Origin: Diadophis punctatus similis
Lineage: Eukaryota; Chordata; Lepidosauria; Squamata; Dipsadidae
Reading direction: 5' to 3'
NCBI GenBank assembly: GCA_023053685.1
Contig: JALIGW010000020.1
Location: 488,001 to 552,000 of the forward strand
Length of the DNA: 64,000 nucleotides
The translations under genes were made by a program, and so were the position numbers. Below are positions 44,186 through 56,648 of this stretch, piece by piece. The notes beneath the pieces were generated by a model that was not told the origin of the DNA, did not search any database, and saw only the letters and a list, made by a program, of their open reading frames with translations. Each line of letters opens with the position of its first letter. Within the stretch, counting starts at the first letter, position 1.

Positions 44186-44376
44186 TTGCTATCTCATTAC
44201 CAAAAGGTCACTCTCCTTACTCTCAGTCAACCAACTTAATTCACATGGGTAAACAAACCTACTGTTCAAAAGCAAATTGTTCTACTACAGAAATAAAGAC
44301 CATACAACCAAGTCCATTTCATCCATGAGATGTATTGCACCTTCCCCCAAATATGACATAGTTCTTCCAAAGTTTT

Positions 44377-44382
44377 TTTATT
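44377..44382 (-). terminator. AATAAA polyadenylation signal, cytokine gene 2
   Basis: Same relative place (115 bases past the stop) as in gene 1. Confidence 0.6.
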
Positions 44383-44496
44383 GCAACAATGATACTATCT
44401 AAGTCTACCCATTGGCCTAATCACACATTCTGGCTCCATTCCAATTTGTATACACAAGGTCTATTAGAAACATAGATGCAGAACAGTATTTCTGAC

Positions 44497-44712
44497 TCAT
44501 GATTTTCTTTCAAAATAAAATAGGATGTTCTGAGGTCCTCCTTTTTGACTCAAACCAATAGGCTTTTTTGCTTCTGAAGAAGTGCTGAGGAACCAACCCG
44601 GGAACTCTGCAGATTCAAAAGAGCAGGTATCAGCATTGCCCATGCTCTTACTATAAAAAGTGAAAGCTTTGGTGTTTTTTGGATCCCGGTAAAGATCCTT
44701 AATATCTTTCTC
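44497..44712 (-). CDS. Gene 2 coding exon 4
   Basis: Phase-0 start after CCTAG, 71 codons plus TGA, ending FYFERKS. Differs from gene 1 at five residues (124, 125, 132, 179 and 180). Confidence 0.9.
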   Translation of the reverse strand, partial: EKDIKDLYRDPKNTKAFTFYSKSMGNADTCSFESAEFPGWFLSTSSEAKKPIGLSQKGGPQNILFYFERKS

Positions 44713-47700
44713 CTAGGAAAAAAAGGAAGAGATCATGAGAAAGAAGTTATGTAGGAACACTAGGGCAACCTGGTAGGAAGTTGCATAAACGATCATTAGC
44801 AGCCCCTTAGAAGATTTCTACGGTCTATTGAGATGGAATTCATGTTTTCCGTTTTTACTTATAAAATAACACAAGTCAGCCATTAAACTTTATTTAATGT
44901 CTGAGTGTCCAGAAAGAGATTCTATCCATGAGGGGTCCTTGGTGCTCTCTGAGCTTGCTTGTTTTCTTGCAGATGTTTCATTACCCAAACTAGGTAACAT
45001 CATCAGTGCTAGTCTAGGCTAGGGTAATGAAATGTCTGCAAAGAAAAAAAAAACAAGCTCAGAGAGCCCCAAGGACCCCCCACAAAGTTACATTCTCTTG
45101 CAAAACCCAAAATGAGAAACCCTTTCATCAATCTTGTCAAGAGAAACCATGTATCAAGAAATATATAAAACATGATCAGCCAGTAAGTGTGTCATTTGGA
45201 TTCTCTATAACAAGTGAGCCAATGAAAGGGGATCATTACCAGGTAAATTATGGTCCCATCTTAGGTTTGTTATTTCATTTCATCAGCTAAAGCTTCTCGA
45301 AGTCTTCCTAATATACAATAATAGAGAATAAAGGGATAAATAAAAAGGACAATTTCCCTAGAGAAAGCAAAATATGTTTGTAATGCAAGTCAAACACTCA
45401 CTTTTAACTCTATCTGATATTGGCCATTCCCAGACTTCACACAAGACAAGCAGCTCTTCTTACTTTCAGGGCCCATAAATATGGGTTGTTGTGCTGTATC
45501 TAGAGATTTATTAGGAAGCACGGCAATTAACTGCTCTGAAGAAGAATAAAAAACAAGAAACAAGGTCAAGGAGTTAAGAAAGAACAAAAGGGTTTTTTTC
45601 CTGTTGATGGAGATGTTTGGGATGAGGAATCACAGGTATCTGATTAAGGATATGATTTATAAAAGCAAAGGGCCTCTGGGGAAAAAATATAAGCCGTCAT
45701 ATAAGAGGAATGGTTTGCAATGGGAGGGACTGAAGCTTGTCAGAAGGTAATTTAGTGGTCTTCAACCTATTTTGGCTAGTTTTGTCATATTGAGAGAATT
45801 GGACGAAATTGTGCTGAGCCTGTGTACATCAAAAAAAACCCAACCCAAAATAGTTCACATTTCCACTTAGTAAACTTAGATATTAATAAACACTGATATT
45901 TGGAATTCAAACCTGATAGCTTCCTAGTTTGATATCTGTCATAGTAGTTTAGCTTCATCTCTTTTCTAGGCTGGTGGTCAGTTTTACAAACAAAGCATTG
46001 GGCAAAAGTCAATCACTGTGCTTTATTCTAACACTCTCTAAGACTAATAATGGAGAATATTTGTAGCTCAGGGTTGACATGAGGGGTCCTTGGTGCTCTC
46101 TGAGCTTGCTTGTTTTTTTGCAGATGTTTCATTACCCGGACTAGGTAACATCATCAGTGGTAGAGGGGAATGCTAGAGAGGAACCTCTAGAGGGGAACCC
46201 ATTCCCCTCTCGCACTGATGATGTTACCTAGTCTGGGTAATGAAACATCTACAAGAAAATAAGCAAGCTCAGAGAGCACCCTAATATCTATGACATACAG
46301 GTAGTCTTTGTGATTACAATTGAGACCAGAATTTCTGTTATTAAGCAAGTTACATCCAATTTTACTACCTTTTTTGCCATGTTTGTTAAGCAAATCACGG
46401 GCAGTTGTTAAGTTAACACAGTTGTTTAGCAAATCTGGCTTCCCCTATTGATTTTTCTTGTCGGAAGCTGGCTGGGAAAGTGGTAGATGGTGATCACATG
46501 AGCCTGGAATGCTGCAACTGTCATAAGTGTATGCCAATTGCCAAATTCCTGATTTTGGCATGTGACCAAGGGGATGCTGCAATGGTTGCAAATGTGAGTA
46601 CCGGTGTAAGTCCCTTTTTCCAGTGACGTCATAATTTTGAACTAAACAAATGGTTGTAAGGACTCTCTGTACATGAAAACCAGAGGACCTTTTGAATACT
46701 GCATGTAATACTTTCCGTTTATTGTTTCTGAATTAAATCTTTCTTCCCTAAAATATCAGAGAAGGCAAGGTGCTACGTCTGTCAGTACATTGATGCTCAG
46801 GGCAAACATGTTGAGGACCCAGGATTAGTGAATGGAATATGCAGCAAGTCATTTTTTAAAAACCAACTTTAATAATACAATAATGTTAAATATGGCCATC
46901 AGCCTAGTGAGTCCTGATATATCCGCCATCAGCTTTTCACCATTCAAGACATCCCATCAATAATTTTGGCCAAGAGAAGACTGCAATTTTCAAGCACAAG
47001 ATAAAAAGCTTAGTTTATACCTGGTGAATTAGAAATTTTCACATCTGCCACTAACGTGTTCTCCACCAAAAATAAGTATTTCTGATTAAGATCCCAAAAT
47101 TTATACAATCGGGGATCAGGTTCTTTTAAAGGCCTAAATTCTGGATCTGTGGAAGGAATATAGATATGCATTACACATATTATATGTGCAAACAAAGGAA
47201 ACATTCTAAAGGACAATCAGAGAAGGTTAGAATGATGCACATCTCACTGAAAAATGAATTACAAATGATTCCCCCCTTTTTCAAATGATTTGCACAAGTT
47301 TACTAAACAACAGTGTCTATCAAAAGCTGCTTGGCCTTGGTGGATATCATACCAAGAGGCAGGAGAGAATCCTTGGATATACAGCCTTATGGAATGTAAA
47401 CATGAAAGCAACTGAGAAAATATCAAGGGACTCAGGAAGAGACAGTGTGGAGAGTTATGATTGGAAGAGATCTGGATAGTTCTAGCTATAGAGTAGGAAC
47501 AGGCCCTAAAATATGGTTAGCAAGCAGTCATAGGACTGTCTGTAGTCATTGTATAATCTACAACACCATCAATTCAATCTGTTCTATCTTCATCCTTTTT
47601 CCTATCTTTCTTCTTCCATATTGTCCTTTCCCCCCCTTTCTTTCTTTCTTTCTCTCTCCTTCCCTCCTTCCCATTTTATCTTCACCTTGCTGATATTCAG

Positions 47701-47898
47701 TCAATCAATCAGCCAATCAAATCTGTACTGTAATCATAAACCAGCATAACTTTGCAATTCAGTTTTGAAATAAGAAATATCATTTTCTTTTAGAGATGAC
47801 TTTAAAAATGTGTGCCATAATTGGACTTTTAAGAAGATCATCATCAATGGAAGCTTTAAAAAACCTAATTGATGTACAGGAATTTTTTTAAATAGAGT

Positions 47899-47954
<56 letters not shown>

Positions 47955-48035
47955 TGTGTGTGTGAGAGAGAGGGGGGGAGGGAGGGAAGGAGGGAGGGAG
48001 GGAGAGAAGGGGAGGGAGGGAGGGAGGGAGGGAGG

Positions 48036-48073
<38 letters not shown>

Positions 48074-48857
48074 GAGAGAGAGAGAGAGATATTAGAACCA
48101 AAATTTGACCACAGTACGTGAGTGGAATAATCCATGGACCTCGATTGAGCCTAAAATTTATGTTACTAAATAAAGCATTTGTTAAGTGAGCTTGCCCCAT
48201 TTTATGACTTTTCTTGCCACCATTCTTAAGTAAATCATTGCATTTGTTAAGTTGGTAACATGGTTGTTAAGTGAATCTGGATTCCCCATGGACTTTGCTT
48301 GTCCAAAAGTCGCAGAAGGGGATCACATGACCCCAGGACACTGCAACAGTCATAAAGCATGATACAACAGCCGGAGTATCCAAATTTTGATCACATGGTC
48401 ATAGGGATACTGTAATGGTTGTGTGAAAAAATGGTCATGTCACTTTTTTCAGTGCCATTGTAACTTTGAAGAGTCACTAAATGAACTGTTGTAAGTCAGG
48501 GACTACCTGTACTTGATATACCTACATAGTGAACTAATGGATCAAGTGAACATTTTCTGTATCCATACAGTATGTACACAATATATTGCATTTGTTCAGG
48601 TATAGGGAAGCTTCCTCCAGAGGTTATTACTGTACTAATAAATTTTTACTGTAAAAAACTGAAGATTGTATTTTTGTAGGATTGAACAAATGAAACTCAT
48701 TTTTACAATGGCCAAATAATTAAGGATACGTGCATGACTGGGCAATGTTTCCAAAGCAGCAAATGAACAGAACTGCATTTTTCTCACCTGGTCCAGAATC
48801 ATGAAATAAATCTGCCATTTCTTCATCCCAAGTCTTCTTATGAGGCTCACTTGCCAT
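44497..48857 (-). CDS. IL-1-family cytokine gene 2 (IL-36Ra/IL-1Ra/IL-36-like), complete
   Basis: Minus-strand coding exons: 48857-48788, 47146-47021, 45535-45402 and 44712-44497. Lengths are the same as in gene 1 (70, 126, 134 and 216 bases), with phases 1, 1, 0, GT..AG junctions, 181 residues and a TGA stop. The product is a predicted beta-trefoil cytokine or receptor antagonist with no signal peptide. It keeps WDLNQK (41-46), CLSCVKSG (94-101) and the signature FESAEFPGWFLST (142-154). It differs from gene 1 at 25 positions, 12 of them in the 42 residues of exon 2, chiefly 27-34. C96 of gene 1 is Ser here, which matches the CLSC of IL-1Ra and IL-36Ra as I recall them. Introns are shorter (whole coding span 4.4 kb against 9.6 kb) because it escaped the large insertions. 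Intact frame and splice sites argue that it is functional. Confidence 0.85.
44937..45072. mobile_element. Fold-back MITE, shared with copy 1
   Basis: Counterpart of 29572-29705. Confidence 0.8.
45402..45535 (-). CDS. Gene 2 coding exon 3
   Basis: Acceptor CTTCTTCAG, donor GTGAGTG. Encodes LIAVLPNKSLDTAQQPIFMG and CLSCVKSG. Differs from gene 1 at four residues. Confidence 0.9.
46080..46288. mobile_element. Fold-back MITE, copy-2 specific
   Basis: GGGGTCCTTGGTGCTCTCTG and the complement ending in CTCAGAGAGCACCC face each other around GATGATGTTACC cores. Confidence 0.8.
46299..46676. mobile_element. TA-type squamate MITE
   Basis: ACAGGTAGTCTTTGTGATTA start and GTAAGGACTCTCTGTAC end with TTAAGTTAACAC and TGGTGATCACATGA internal blocks. 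Related copies are at 48143-48512 and 59705-59870. Confidence 0.7.
47021..47146 (-). CDS. Gene 2 coding exon 2
   Basis: Acceptor CTTCCACAG, donor GTATAA. Encodes DPEFRPLKEPDPRLYKFWDL and onward to ISNSP. The N-terminal third differs sharply from gene 1. Confidence 0.9.
47901..48090. repeat. (TG)n, GGGA and GA compound repeat
   Basis: Copy-2 counterpart of 37498-37612, with a different expansion. Confidence 0.95.
48143..48512. mobile_element. TA-type squamate MITE, left end eroded
   Basis: TTGTTAAGTGAATCTGGATT and the right end GTCAGGGACTACCTGTA. Absent from copy 1. Confidence 0.7.
48788..48857 (-). CDS. Gene 2 coding exon 1
   Basis: Encodes MASEPHKKTWDEEMADLFHD plus SGP, donor GTGAGA. The 5' acceptor equivalent reads TTTGCAAG (exon from 48929), slightly weaker than TTTGCCAG in gene 1. 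Confidence 0.85.
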
Positions 48858-49212
48858 CTCCCCAACCTTTCTACTTTTTCAGGTTTCTCTACGTTCTTCA
48901 GAAGAAGGGAATAGTTTAAGTTAAAATTCCTTGCAAACAAAAGATGGAAAATATCAAACAATGTTGGTTGGTTGATTTTCTCAAATACAATGTAAAAGAG
49001 CAAATAAAGTACCCACAAATTGCAAAAAAATAAAATAAAATAAACCAAGAAACAGTTCTGTATGACTGGACTTTTGAAAATGAGACCCATCCTCATCCCT
49101 GAAGACCTGAGGAAAAGACAATATGGAGGACCAGATACAGGGAACACTCACATAGACTAGAAGCATTCAACTATGGATTTTTGTCTTTCCACCATCAGAG
49201 AAGGGTCTAGGG

Positions 49213-49318
49213 CAGGGGTCTCCAAACTTGGCAACTTTAAGATTTAAGTGATGCTGGCAGGGCAATTCTGGGAGTTGAAGTCCACAAGCCTTAAATTTGC
49301 CAAGTTTGGAGACTCCTG
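49213..49318. mobile_element. Short hAT MITE, copy-2 specific
   Basis: CAGGGGTCTCCAAACTTGGC start and CCAAGTTTGGAGACTCCTG end. Flanks GTCTAGGG and GTCTAGGA. Confidence 0.9.
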
Positions 49319-49552
49319 GTCTAGGAAAACCTTTGTAGCTGGGTTTTGTTTCACTGACTGAATTCTTGCCCTAAATCTTTTTTAGTCTATACATAGTTTT
49401 TCCTTTAAATTACATGTTTGCTTATTGCTGCATCTTTAAATGTGTTTTAGCTTTCTTGAAGCTGCTTGCTTAATGGAAAAGCTAAGTGGAAAACCTAAAT
49501 GCCTTCCTTCTGGGCTGGGAGCCATACTGAAGTACAGCATATGATGAAAGTA

Positions 49553-49740
49553 GGAATAACAGAATAACAGAGTTGAAAGGGACCTTGGAGGTCTTCTAGT
49601 CCAACCCCTACTTAGGCAGGACACCCTATACCATTTCAGGCAAATGGTTGTCTAACCTCTTCATTAAAACGCCTGTGTTGGAGCACCTACAACTTCTGAA
49701 GGTAAGTCATTCCACAGATTAGGGAACAGAAGGTAGATAT
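49553..49740 (-). mobile_element. CR1 3' fragment, shared with copy 1
   Basis: AACAGAGTTGAAAGGGACCT and GTCTTCTAGTCCAACCCC. Counterpart of 39415-39600. Confidence 0.8.
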
Positions 49741-50556
49741 CAGTGATCAAGATGGAGACTTATAGGAATTTAGGAAACTGTATAGCATCCTAGTATTCCA
49801 AGCCTGCTGAAAAAGACCTACCTTCCCCTCAAAATTCCAAATTCCAAATCTAGTGTTACAATTTCCCCTCTTCTGAAAGATCAAAATCCAAACTAAATAA
49901 AACCATTGCCACCATCAAAATTAAAATTATTAATTATTGTTCATTATTTTTCTTTATAGTATGCTTACAGCAAATATCTGTAAAAACCATCCAATCTAGG
50001 TTTATTCATTACAACAATTTTTGTGAGAGTAGTGAATGAAAGTTGATTAAGACATTTTGAATCCTGCCATTCCAGAATAAAAATATTCAAAGTTCTTTTA
50101 ACTTGATGGCAAGACACTTCAGATTTCAGCACCAATCTAATACATTTGGAAATTCAAGCTCTTTGATTATTATTTGGTGTCATAAATTTTTTAATTTTTC
50201 TTAGGATTTCAAGAAGACAGTGTGTGTTGACTTACTATAAAATGTGTTGTGAGCTGTATTTTTTTTAAAAGTTATTCTCTTTTCTCCCCCAAACCTACCG
50301 GACATGGTTTTAATAAGGATCCAATCTGGGTTGGTCACCAAGACCAGAGTTTTTGTCTTCCAAGCATGACTCGGAAAACCTCAAGTCCCATTGACCGTCC
50401 CAGATTGAATGCTGCAACATTATCTTGGGACATGCATATTCACCTTCATTCATGGTTTTAATAAGTTGCATCCCTGCTTTAATTTAACAAAAAATAACTC
50501 TTGAAATATAAGAAAGGAAAATGAAATAAGAACAAATATAGACAAGCTGTACAGAT

Positions 50557-50858
50557 CAGAGGTGGTATTCAGCAGGTTCTGACCAGTTCTGGAGAACCGG
50601 TTGCAGAAATTTTGAGTAGCTCGGAGAACCAGTAAATACCACCTCTGACTGCCCCTGCTCCCATCTAGTCTCTGCCTCCCGAATCCCAGCTGATCGGGAG
50701 GAAATGGGGATTTTGCATTAACCTTCTCCTGGAGTGGGGAGGGAATGGAGATTTTACAGTATCCTTCCCCTGCTACGTCCACCAAGCCACATCCACCAAG
50801 CCAAGCCACGCACACCATGCCACGCCCACAAAACCGGTAGTAAAAAAAATTTAATCCC
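50557..50858. mobile_element. hAT-type MITE, copy-2 specific, with fold-back left end
   Basis: Starts CAGAGGTGGTATTCAGC. A second inverted end, TAAATACCACCTCTG, lies only about 90 bases in (to 50647). The right end is eroded. Copy 1 has the empty site at about 40316-40326. Confidence 0.85.
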
Positions 50859-50859
50859 A

Positions 50860-51960
50860 GATGTTTTTAAAAAGTGCTAAATAGAAAAGCAAGCTAAATA
50901 TAGTTAAACCAGTAAATACAAGGGCTTCCCCAAAGTAATTTTCTTAAAAGGAGATCTAGCTGTTGTCATCTAGTTCCAATGTACCAAAAGATCAATGACT
51001 CTTGGACAGAAAATAAAAGGTCCTCTGCTCAATGGAGCAATAAATCCCAATAAATCAAGTGACAATACCTGTGGAGATATTCCTTCTTGGGCTGGAGATT
51101 CCTTCTGTTTGATTATCTCTGGAACTGATCTAAGATTTTATATCTATCAGAGGGTGTTACCTGATGTGCCCATGGATGATTTGGGAATTAACCTCATGAC
51201 TACTGTAGGAGATCATCTATCACTACATCCGGCTATCCAAAATTTCCTATCTCTGCAGTATTGATTATCCCCAACGGCAGATGCCTCATAATCAAGATTA
51301 ACACCCTGACCTTGCTTCAACTAATGCATGACATCACATCTGTCCTGCTCAAATTACTCACAAGAGTTGAGTAAACAACTCAGGGTCTGCTGCACTGCAT
51401 TTCAAACTGTAATTCATATTTCCATATTTAGGAGTGATTTGAGGGAAAAGGTTAAATTTCTCCTTAACACATGAAATAAAGGGCTTTAAACATGGGGCAC
51501 TGCAATTTCCACACGAATTGGACATGATATTACCTAAAATAAAATCGTCACAAATAGGTAGAAATCTTCCAACTGCATTCCTTAATTCACTGACTTTGAG
51601 TTTATTGGCCTGAGATTCTCCTTAGTGGCAAATATCTCCCATGCAAATAAGAAAGAGATGCTTCATATCTGTTTGAGCATCATCCTACAAATTCTGCCAG
51701 ATTTTCTCCAAGCTGAAGTTTCATGATACTCATGGTAAATGCTGCATCTACTGCGGGAAATTCTTGCCCTCCTTTCATGTTTCCACTGACAATCTAGCAA
51801 TTAGATGTTGAAAGCAGCCAAGACATGGAAATCAAGGTCACAGTTGGAGACACCCATTTTTTCCTGGCACTGCAACCATCAATAGCATGTGTCTTTCGGA
51901 GTGTTAGCCAACTACACTCACTTCCTTCTCCTCCCCAGATCCTGCTTCTCACTTTGGAGA
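50860..51960. other. Duplicon sequence without recognised genes, copy 2
   Basis: Matches about 40320-41830. No exon signals recognised. Confidence 0.5.
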
Positions 51961-51962
51961 AG

Positions 51963-53142
51963 ATTTAGATTTAGATTTATTATTACAGTTGGAAGGGACC
52001 TTGTAGGTCATCTAGTCCAACCCCCTGCTCAAGCAGGAGTTCCTACACCGTTTGAGACAGATGGCAGTCCAGTCTCCCCTTGAAGGTCGCAAATGTTGGG
52101 GCTCTCACAACCTCTGCTGGCAAGCTGTTCCACTGGTTGATCGCTCTCACCGTCAGAAAGTTTCTCCTCACTTCCAGGTTGAATCTCTCCTTGGTCAGCT
52201 TCCATCCGTTATTCCTTGTTTGGCTTTCTGGTGCCATAGAGAACAGCCTGCCCCCCTCCCCTCAAGTATTGGAACACTGCTATCATGTCACCCCTGGTCC
52301 TTCTCTTCGCCAGACTGGCCAAGCTCAGTTCCTGCAACCGCTCTTTGGATGTTTTATTTTCCAGACCCTTTATCATCCTTGTTGCTCTCTTCTGCACTTT
52401 CTCTAGGGTTTCAATGTCTTTTTTGTAGTGTGGTGACCAAAACTAGATGCAGTTCTCTAGGTGTGGTCTGACTAAGGCTTTATAGAGTGGTACTAGTACC
52501 TCTCTGGTCTTTGATTGTATCCTTCTATTTATGCAGCTCAGGACTGCGTTGGCCTTTTTGGCTGCTGCTGCACACTGCTGGCTCATATTTAGTTGGCTGT
52601 CTACCAAGACTCCAAGATCCCTCTCGCAATCGCTGCTATTGAGTGTGGTTCCACCCAGTTTGTATGTGTACTTTTGATTCTTCTTACCTAGGTGTAGAAT
52701 TTTACTTTTCTCCGTGTTAAATTTCATTTTATTGGTTTGGGCCCAGTGTTCGAGTCTGTCAAGGTCCCTCTGGATTTTGAGTCTGTCCTCTGGGGTGTTT
52801 GCTACTCCTGCCAGCTTGGTATCGTCTGCAAATTTGGTTAGTTCTCCTGCTATTCCCTCATCTAGGTCATTTATGAAGATATTAAAGAGTACTGGGCCTA
52901 GGACGGAACCTTGTGGTACGCCACTGCTTACTTCTCTCCATGTGGACTTAGAGCCATTGAAGACTACTCGTTGGGTACGGTTGGTCAGCCAGTTGTTAAT
53001 CCATCTGGTTGTGTAGCTGTCTATCCCGCTTTTTTCTAGCTTATGAAGAAGTAGGTTGTGGTCTACTTTGTCAAATGCTTTGCTGAAGTCCAGGTATATT
53101 ATGTCTATTGCATTTCGCTGGTCTACTAATTTGGGTGGAAAG
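51963..53142 (-). mobile_element. 5'-truncated CR1, copy-2 specific
   Basis: The minus strand holds [40 protein letters not shown] and the [19 protein letters not shown] box, then the C-terminal region and the AGGTCCCTTCCAACTG 3' end. Copy 1 has the uninterrupted site at about 41825-41832. Confidence 0.9.
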
Positions 53143-53814
53143 AGAAAGTGGGTGGAATGCAACCTAACCAGATAGACAAACCGCACCTTTCTTTTTCCCA
53201 AAGGCTGGTTTGTTTTCTCCTTCTTTCACACAAACACATCTCTAGTAGTGGGAGATTACAGGGATCTATTGATGCCACTTGGGAATCAGACCAGATGATG
53301 ATGAAATGGGGAAAAATACTAATGGCAGTAACCCAAAAGAAATGAGATGGGAGGATAGTGCATCCATTCTCACTCTAATCGATCTCTCAGTGGCTTTTGA
53401 TACCATCAATTATGACATCCTCTGGAATGGCTTCAGGGATCGGAGATGAAGGTCACTGTGTTGTCCTGGTTCATTTCTTCCTCTGGGGCCATTCTCAGTC
53501 AGCATTGATCAGGGGAGAGAGGTATGATCCTTGGTTTTTCCTTCTTTCTCTGCTATTGTTTAACACCTACATGAAACTGCTGGGGGAGGTCATCCGTCAC
53601 CAGAGGGTGAGATATCATCAGCATGTTGATGATATTCAGCTGTACATCTCTGCCCATGATGAGTTAAGCAATGCTTTTTCTTTTTCTTTTTTGCCTTTTC
53701 CCTGTACCTGGAGGCTGTTGAAGTATGGAGGGGGGAACATTAGTCTAAAACTGAACCCTGGCAATATGGAGTAGCTCTGAGTTAGGGGCTCTTTGGCTCT
53801 TGGAGAATTTTCAT

Positions 53815-54857
53815 GTTTGTTTGTTTGTTTGTTTGTTTGTTTAATTTATATTGCCGCCTATTCGCCCATGGCGACTCAAGGTGGCTTACAGAATATAAAA
53901 CCTCATTTAAAACAATAAAACTAATAAATATCATATCATATCATATCATATCATATCATATCATATCATAATATAATATAATATAATATAATATAATATA
54001 ATATAATATAATATAATATAATATAATATAATATAATATAATATAATATAATATAATATAATATAATATAATATAATATAATATAATATAATATAATATA
54101 ATATAATATAATATAATATAATATAATATAATATAATATAATATAATATAATATAATATAATAAATATAATATAATATAATATAATATAATAATATAATA
54201 TAATATAATATAATATAATATAATATAATATAATATAATATAATATAATATATAATATAATATAATATAATATAATATAATATAATATAATATAATATAA
54301 TATAATATAATATTATCATATCATATCATATCATATCATATCATATCATATCATATCATATCATATCATATCATATCATATCATATCATACAACACAATA
54401 CAATACAACACAACACAACACAACATAACACAACACAACACAACACAACACAACACAACACAACACAACACAATACAATACAATACAATACAATACAATA
54501 CAATACAATAAAATCACCCCCGCCCCCCGCCCCGGCGATAGCAGATCACATGAGCCATTTAATGGGCTCCATCCCGCTCTGGGTTCCCCAGGCCTGCTGG
54601 CAGAACCAAGTCTTCAGCGCCTTCCAGAAGAGTATTAGAGTGGAGGCTGTTCTAATCTCTGGGGGAATGATGTTCCAGAGAAAGGGAGCCACCACAGAGA
54701 AGGCCCTTCTTCTGGGTGCCACCAGGTGTATCTGGTGTATTTGGTCATGGATGGGGTGTACCCAGGCTGACCCAGTGTATAATCCAGGGTTCTCCTGGAC
54801 TTGAGGCTCTTGTTTGAGGAGTAAATGGCAGTCATCTCCAGGAGGGCCTTTGCACAA
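53815..54857 (-). mobile_element. L2-like LINE 3' region with an expanded pentanucleotide array
   Basis: The minus strand at about 54580-54760 reads a degraded C-terminal domain in shifted frames, resembling the GRAFSVxAPxLWNxLPPEIR block at 57950-58060. The 3' untranslated segment with GTAAGCCACCTTGAGTCGCC lies at 53850-53900. Between them is the repeat array at 53930-54513. Confidence 0.6.
53930..54513. repeat. Compound pentanucleotide array
   Basis: A 5-base period holds throughout: ATCAT units, then ATAAT units (about 54 copies with a few phase slips), ATCAT again, then CACAA and CAATA. Poly-(YYII) type frames on it are artefacts. Confidence 0.95.
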
Positions 54858-55330
54858 CTTTGTGTTGTGCGTTAGTTATGCCCATTTTTAGGCCATGTGT
54901 CATTCTCTCAGGCACCTTACTCACCTCCCATCCAGATTATTGTAATAGGTTCTTGGGGACACTCTTGAAGAGCATTCAAAAGCTTCAGTTAGTTCTGAAT
55001 CCAGTGGCCCAAACAGTTTTGCAGAAGCCTAGATTTGCACATGTGTCACCTGTTCTGCAGGAGCTGTACTGGTTGCCAATCTGCTTCTGGGTACAATTCA
55101 AGGTGTTGGATATCACCTTTAAAACCCTACATGGCTTCGGTCCAGGCTATTTCAAGGACTGCCTTTCCTCTGTTACATCCACCCATCCCAAGATGGGAAG
55201 AGAGGGCATTTAAAGAATCCCATCTATTAGGGTGGGAACATGAAAAAAGGCCTTCTCAGTGGTGGCCCCTTCATTATGGAACTTCATTTGCCTGAAGGTA
55301 CAATTGGCCTTCACCATGTTCCCGAATGGC
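54858..55330 (+). mobile_element. L2-like LINE fragment
   Basis: The frame at 54860-55213 reads HPDYCNRFLGTLLKSIQKLQ, then AQTVLQKPRFAHVSPVLQEL and YWLPICFWVQFKVLDITFKT, the post-RT region of L2/Maui-type LINEs. Confidence 0.7.
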
Positions 55331-55576
55331 CCTAAAAACATAGTGTCAAGATTGAAAAACGCTTAAGCTTCCTTTGACTATTATTGCTTTTCAACTTGCC
55401 AAAAAACAGGGGGGAGGGAAAGGTGAGATGGAATGTGGAAACTACAATCTTCAACCATGAGAGCCAAGGACACTTCTGTAGGTGTCTTCCAAGATGTGGA
55501 CTGTTATCAAAACAAAAGACTGATTTCTAATTGGACAATGTAATCCAATGGAACCATCACCCCTTTTTCTGCCCAG

Positions 55577-55900
55577 GTGAAGATCATAGTGCCCCACTTG
55601 TGGGTCATAATGGCCCTGATAGACTCAGGATGCAGCCAACGTTTGGTCAGCCTGCAGACAGTGAGGAACTTTGGATTGAGAGTAATGAAGCTGCCCCAGC
55701 TCATGAAGTTCAAACAGGTCCATGGCTAAGTTATAGGAGGGCTGCCTACTTCCTAGCTGACCAAGTCAGTGAGCCTGAGAATGAGGAATAACAAAGAGAC
55801 TATGCAATTTGTGGTGGCCCCAAAAATGGCAGAAACCATGATCATGGGGTTGGCATGACTGAAGAAGTGGAGCCCAACAATATACTGGGGAAGGGACGGG
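55577..55900 (+). pseudogene. Gypsy protease remnant
   Basis: VPHLWVIMALIDSGCSQRLV holds the DSG active site, followed by SLQTVRNFGLRVMKLPQ. Stops follow. Confidence 0.75.
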
Positions 55901-56039
55901 GGGTGCTTAATGATGGTCCCAGAAAACCCAAAACCTAGAGGGAAGAAACGTAGTGAGCCCTGGCCACAATCAGGAGGAAAGGAAGGGCCCAAGCGCACAA
56001 GGATGGCTACAAAACTGCGCCCCAGGAGCCCACTATCCC

Positions 56040-56648
56040 CAAGGAGTACAGAGACCTCATGGAAGTGTTTAGCAAGAAGGAATCTGACGTCCTGCCCCCC
56101 ACCCCCCATCATCCTATGGACTGTGCAATTGAGATCTTGCCAGGGCCAAAGCTGTACGCAATGGCCCACAAGGAGATGGGGGAACTAAGAGACTTTGTTG
56201 ATAAAAATCTAGCCAGGGGCTTCATCCAGCTGGTGAGGTCTCTAGTGGCAGCCCCTGTGCTGTTTAAAGAGAAAAAAACATGTCATTGAGGCTGTGCGTG
56301 GATTTCCACAGGATTAACAGGGCCTGCATGGAAAACATGTACCCCCTGTCCTTCATGAAAGATATGCTGGGGTACTTATCCAAAGGAAAGGTGTTTCCTA
56401 GGCTGGACCTGAAAGACGCATACTACTGTGTGAGAAGGGGATGAGTGGAAAACTGTGTTTAACTGCCCCTTGGGTTGTTACCAATTTAGACTGATGCCTT
56501 TTGGGCTGCAGGGAGCACCAGCTGTGTTCATGCAACTGATAAATGAAGTGTTGCATGAGCATTTGTACAAGAGGGTCCTTGTGTACCTGGTGACATCCTC
56601 ACCTATTCTGAGACAATGGAGGACCATGTGAAACGGGTGCACCAGGTG
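56040..56648 (+). pseudogene. Gypsy reverse transcriptase remnant
   Basis: FSKKESDVLPPTPHHPMDCA and IEILPGPKLYAMAHKEM precede ARGFIQLVRSLVAAPVLFKE. After a frameshift come LRLCVDFHRINRACMENMYP and a PRLDLKDAYYCVR palm block. Truncated by the LINE at 56649, before or at the catalytic YxDD region. Confidence 0.8.

Larger units (their letters stand above)
43591..53815. repeat. Segmental duplication, copy 2 (carries cytokine gene 2)
   Basis: Begins where the copy-1 end block (TCTTTGGCTCTTGGAGAAT, 43535-43553) gives way to the start block (GGCTGATTAACCTTC at 43596, matched at 28266). Copy-specific insertions are the second fold-back MITE (46080-46288), TA-flanked MITEs at 46299 and 48143, hAT MITEs at 49213 and 50557, and the CR1 at 51963-53142. 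Matching sequence may continue beyond 53815. Confidence 0.9.

Noticed and set aside
53966..54319. 117-codon Tyr/Ile-rich frame
   Set aside because: Translation of the ATAAT pentanucleotide array.
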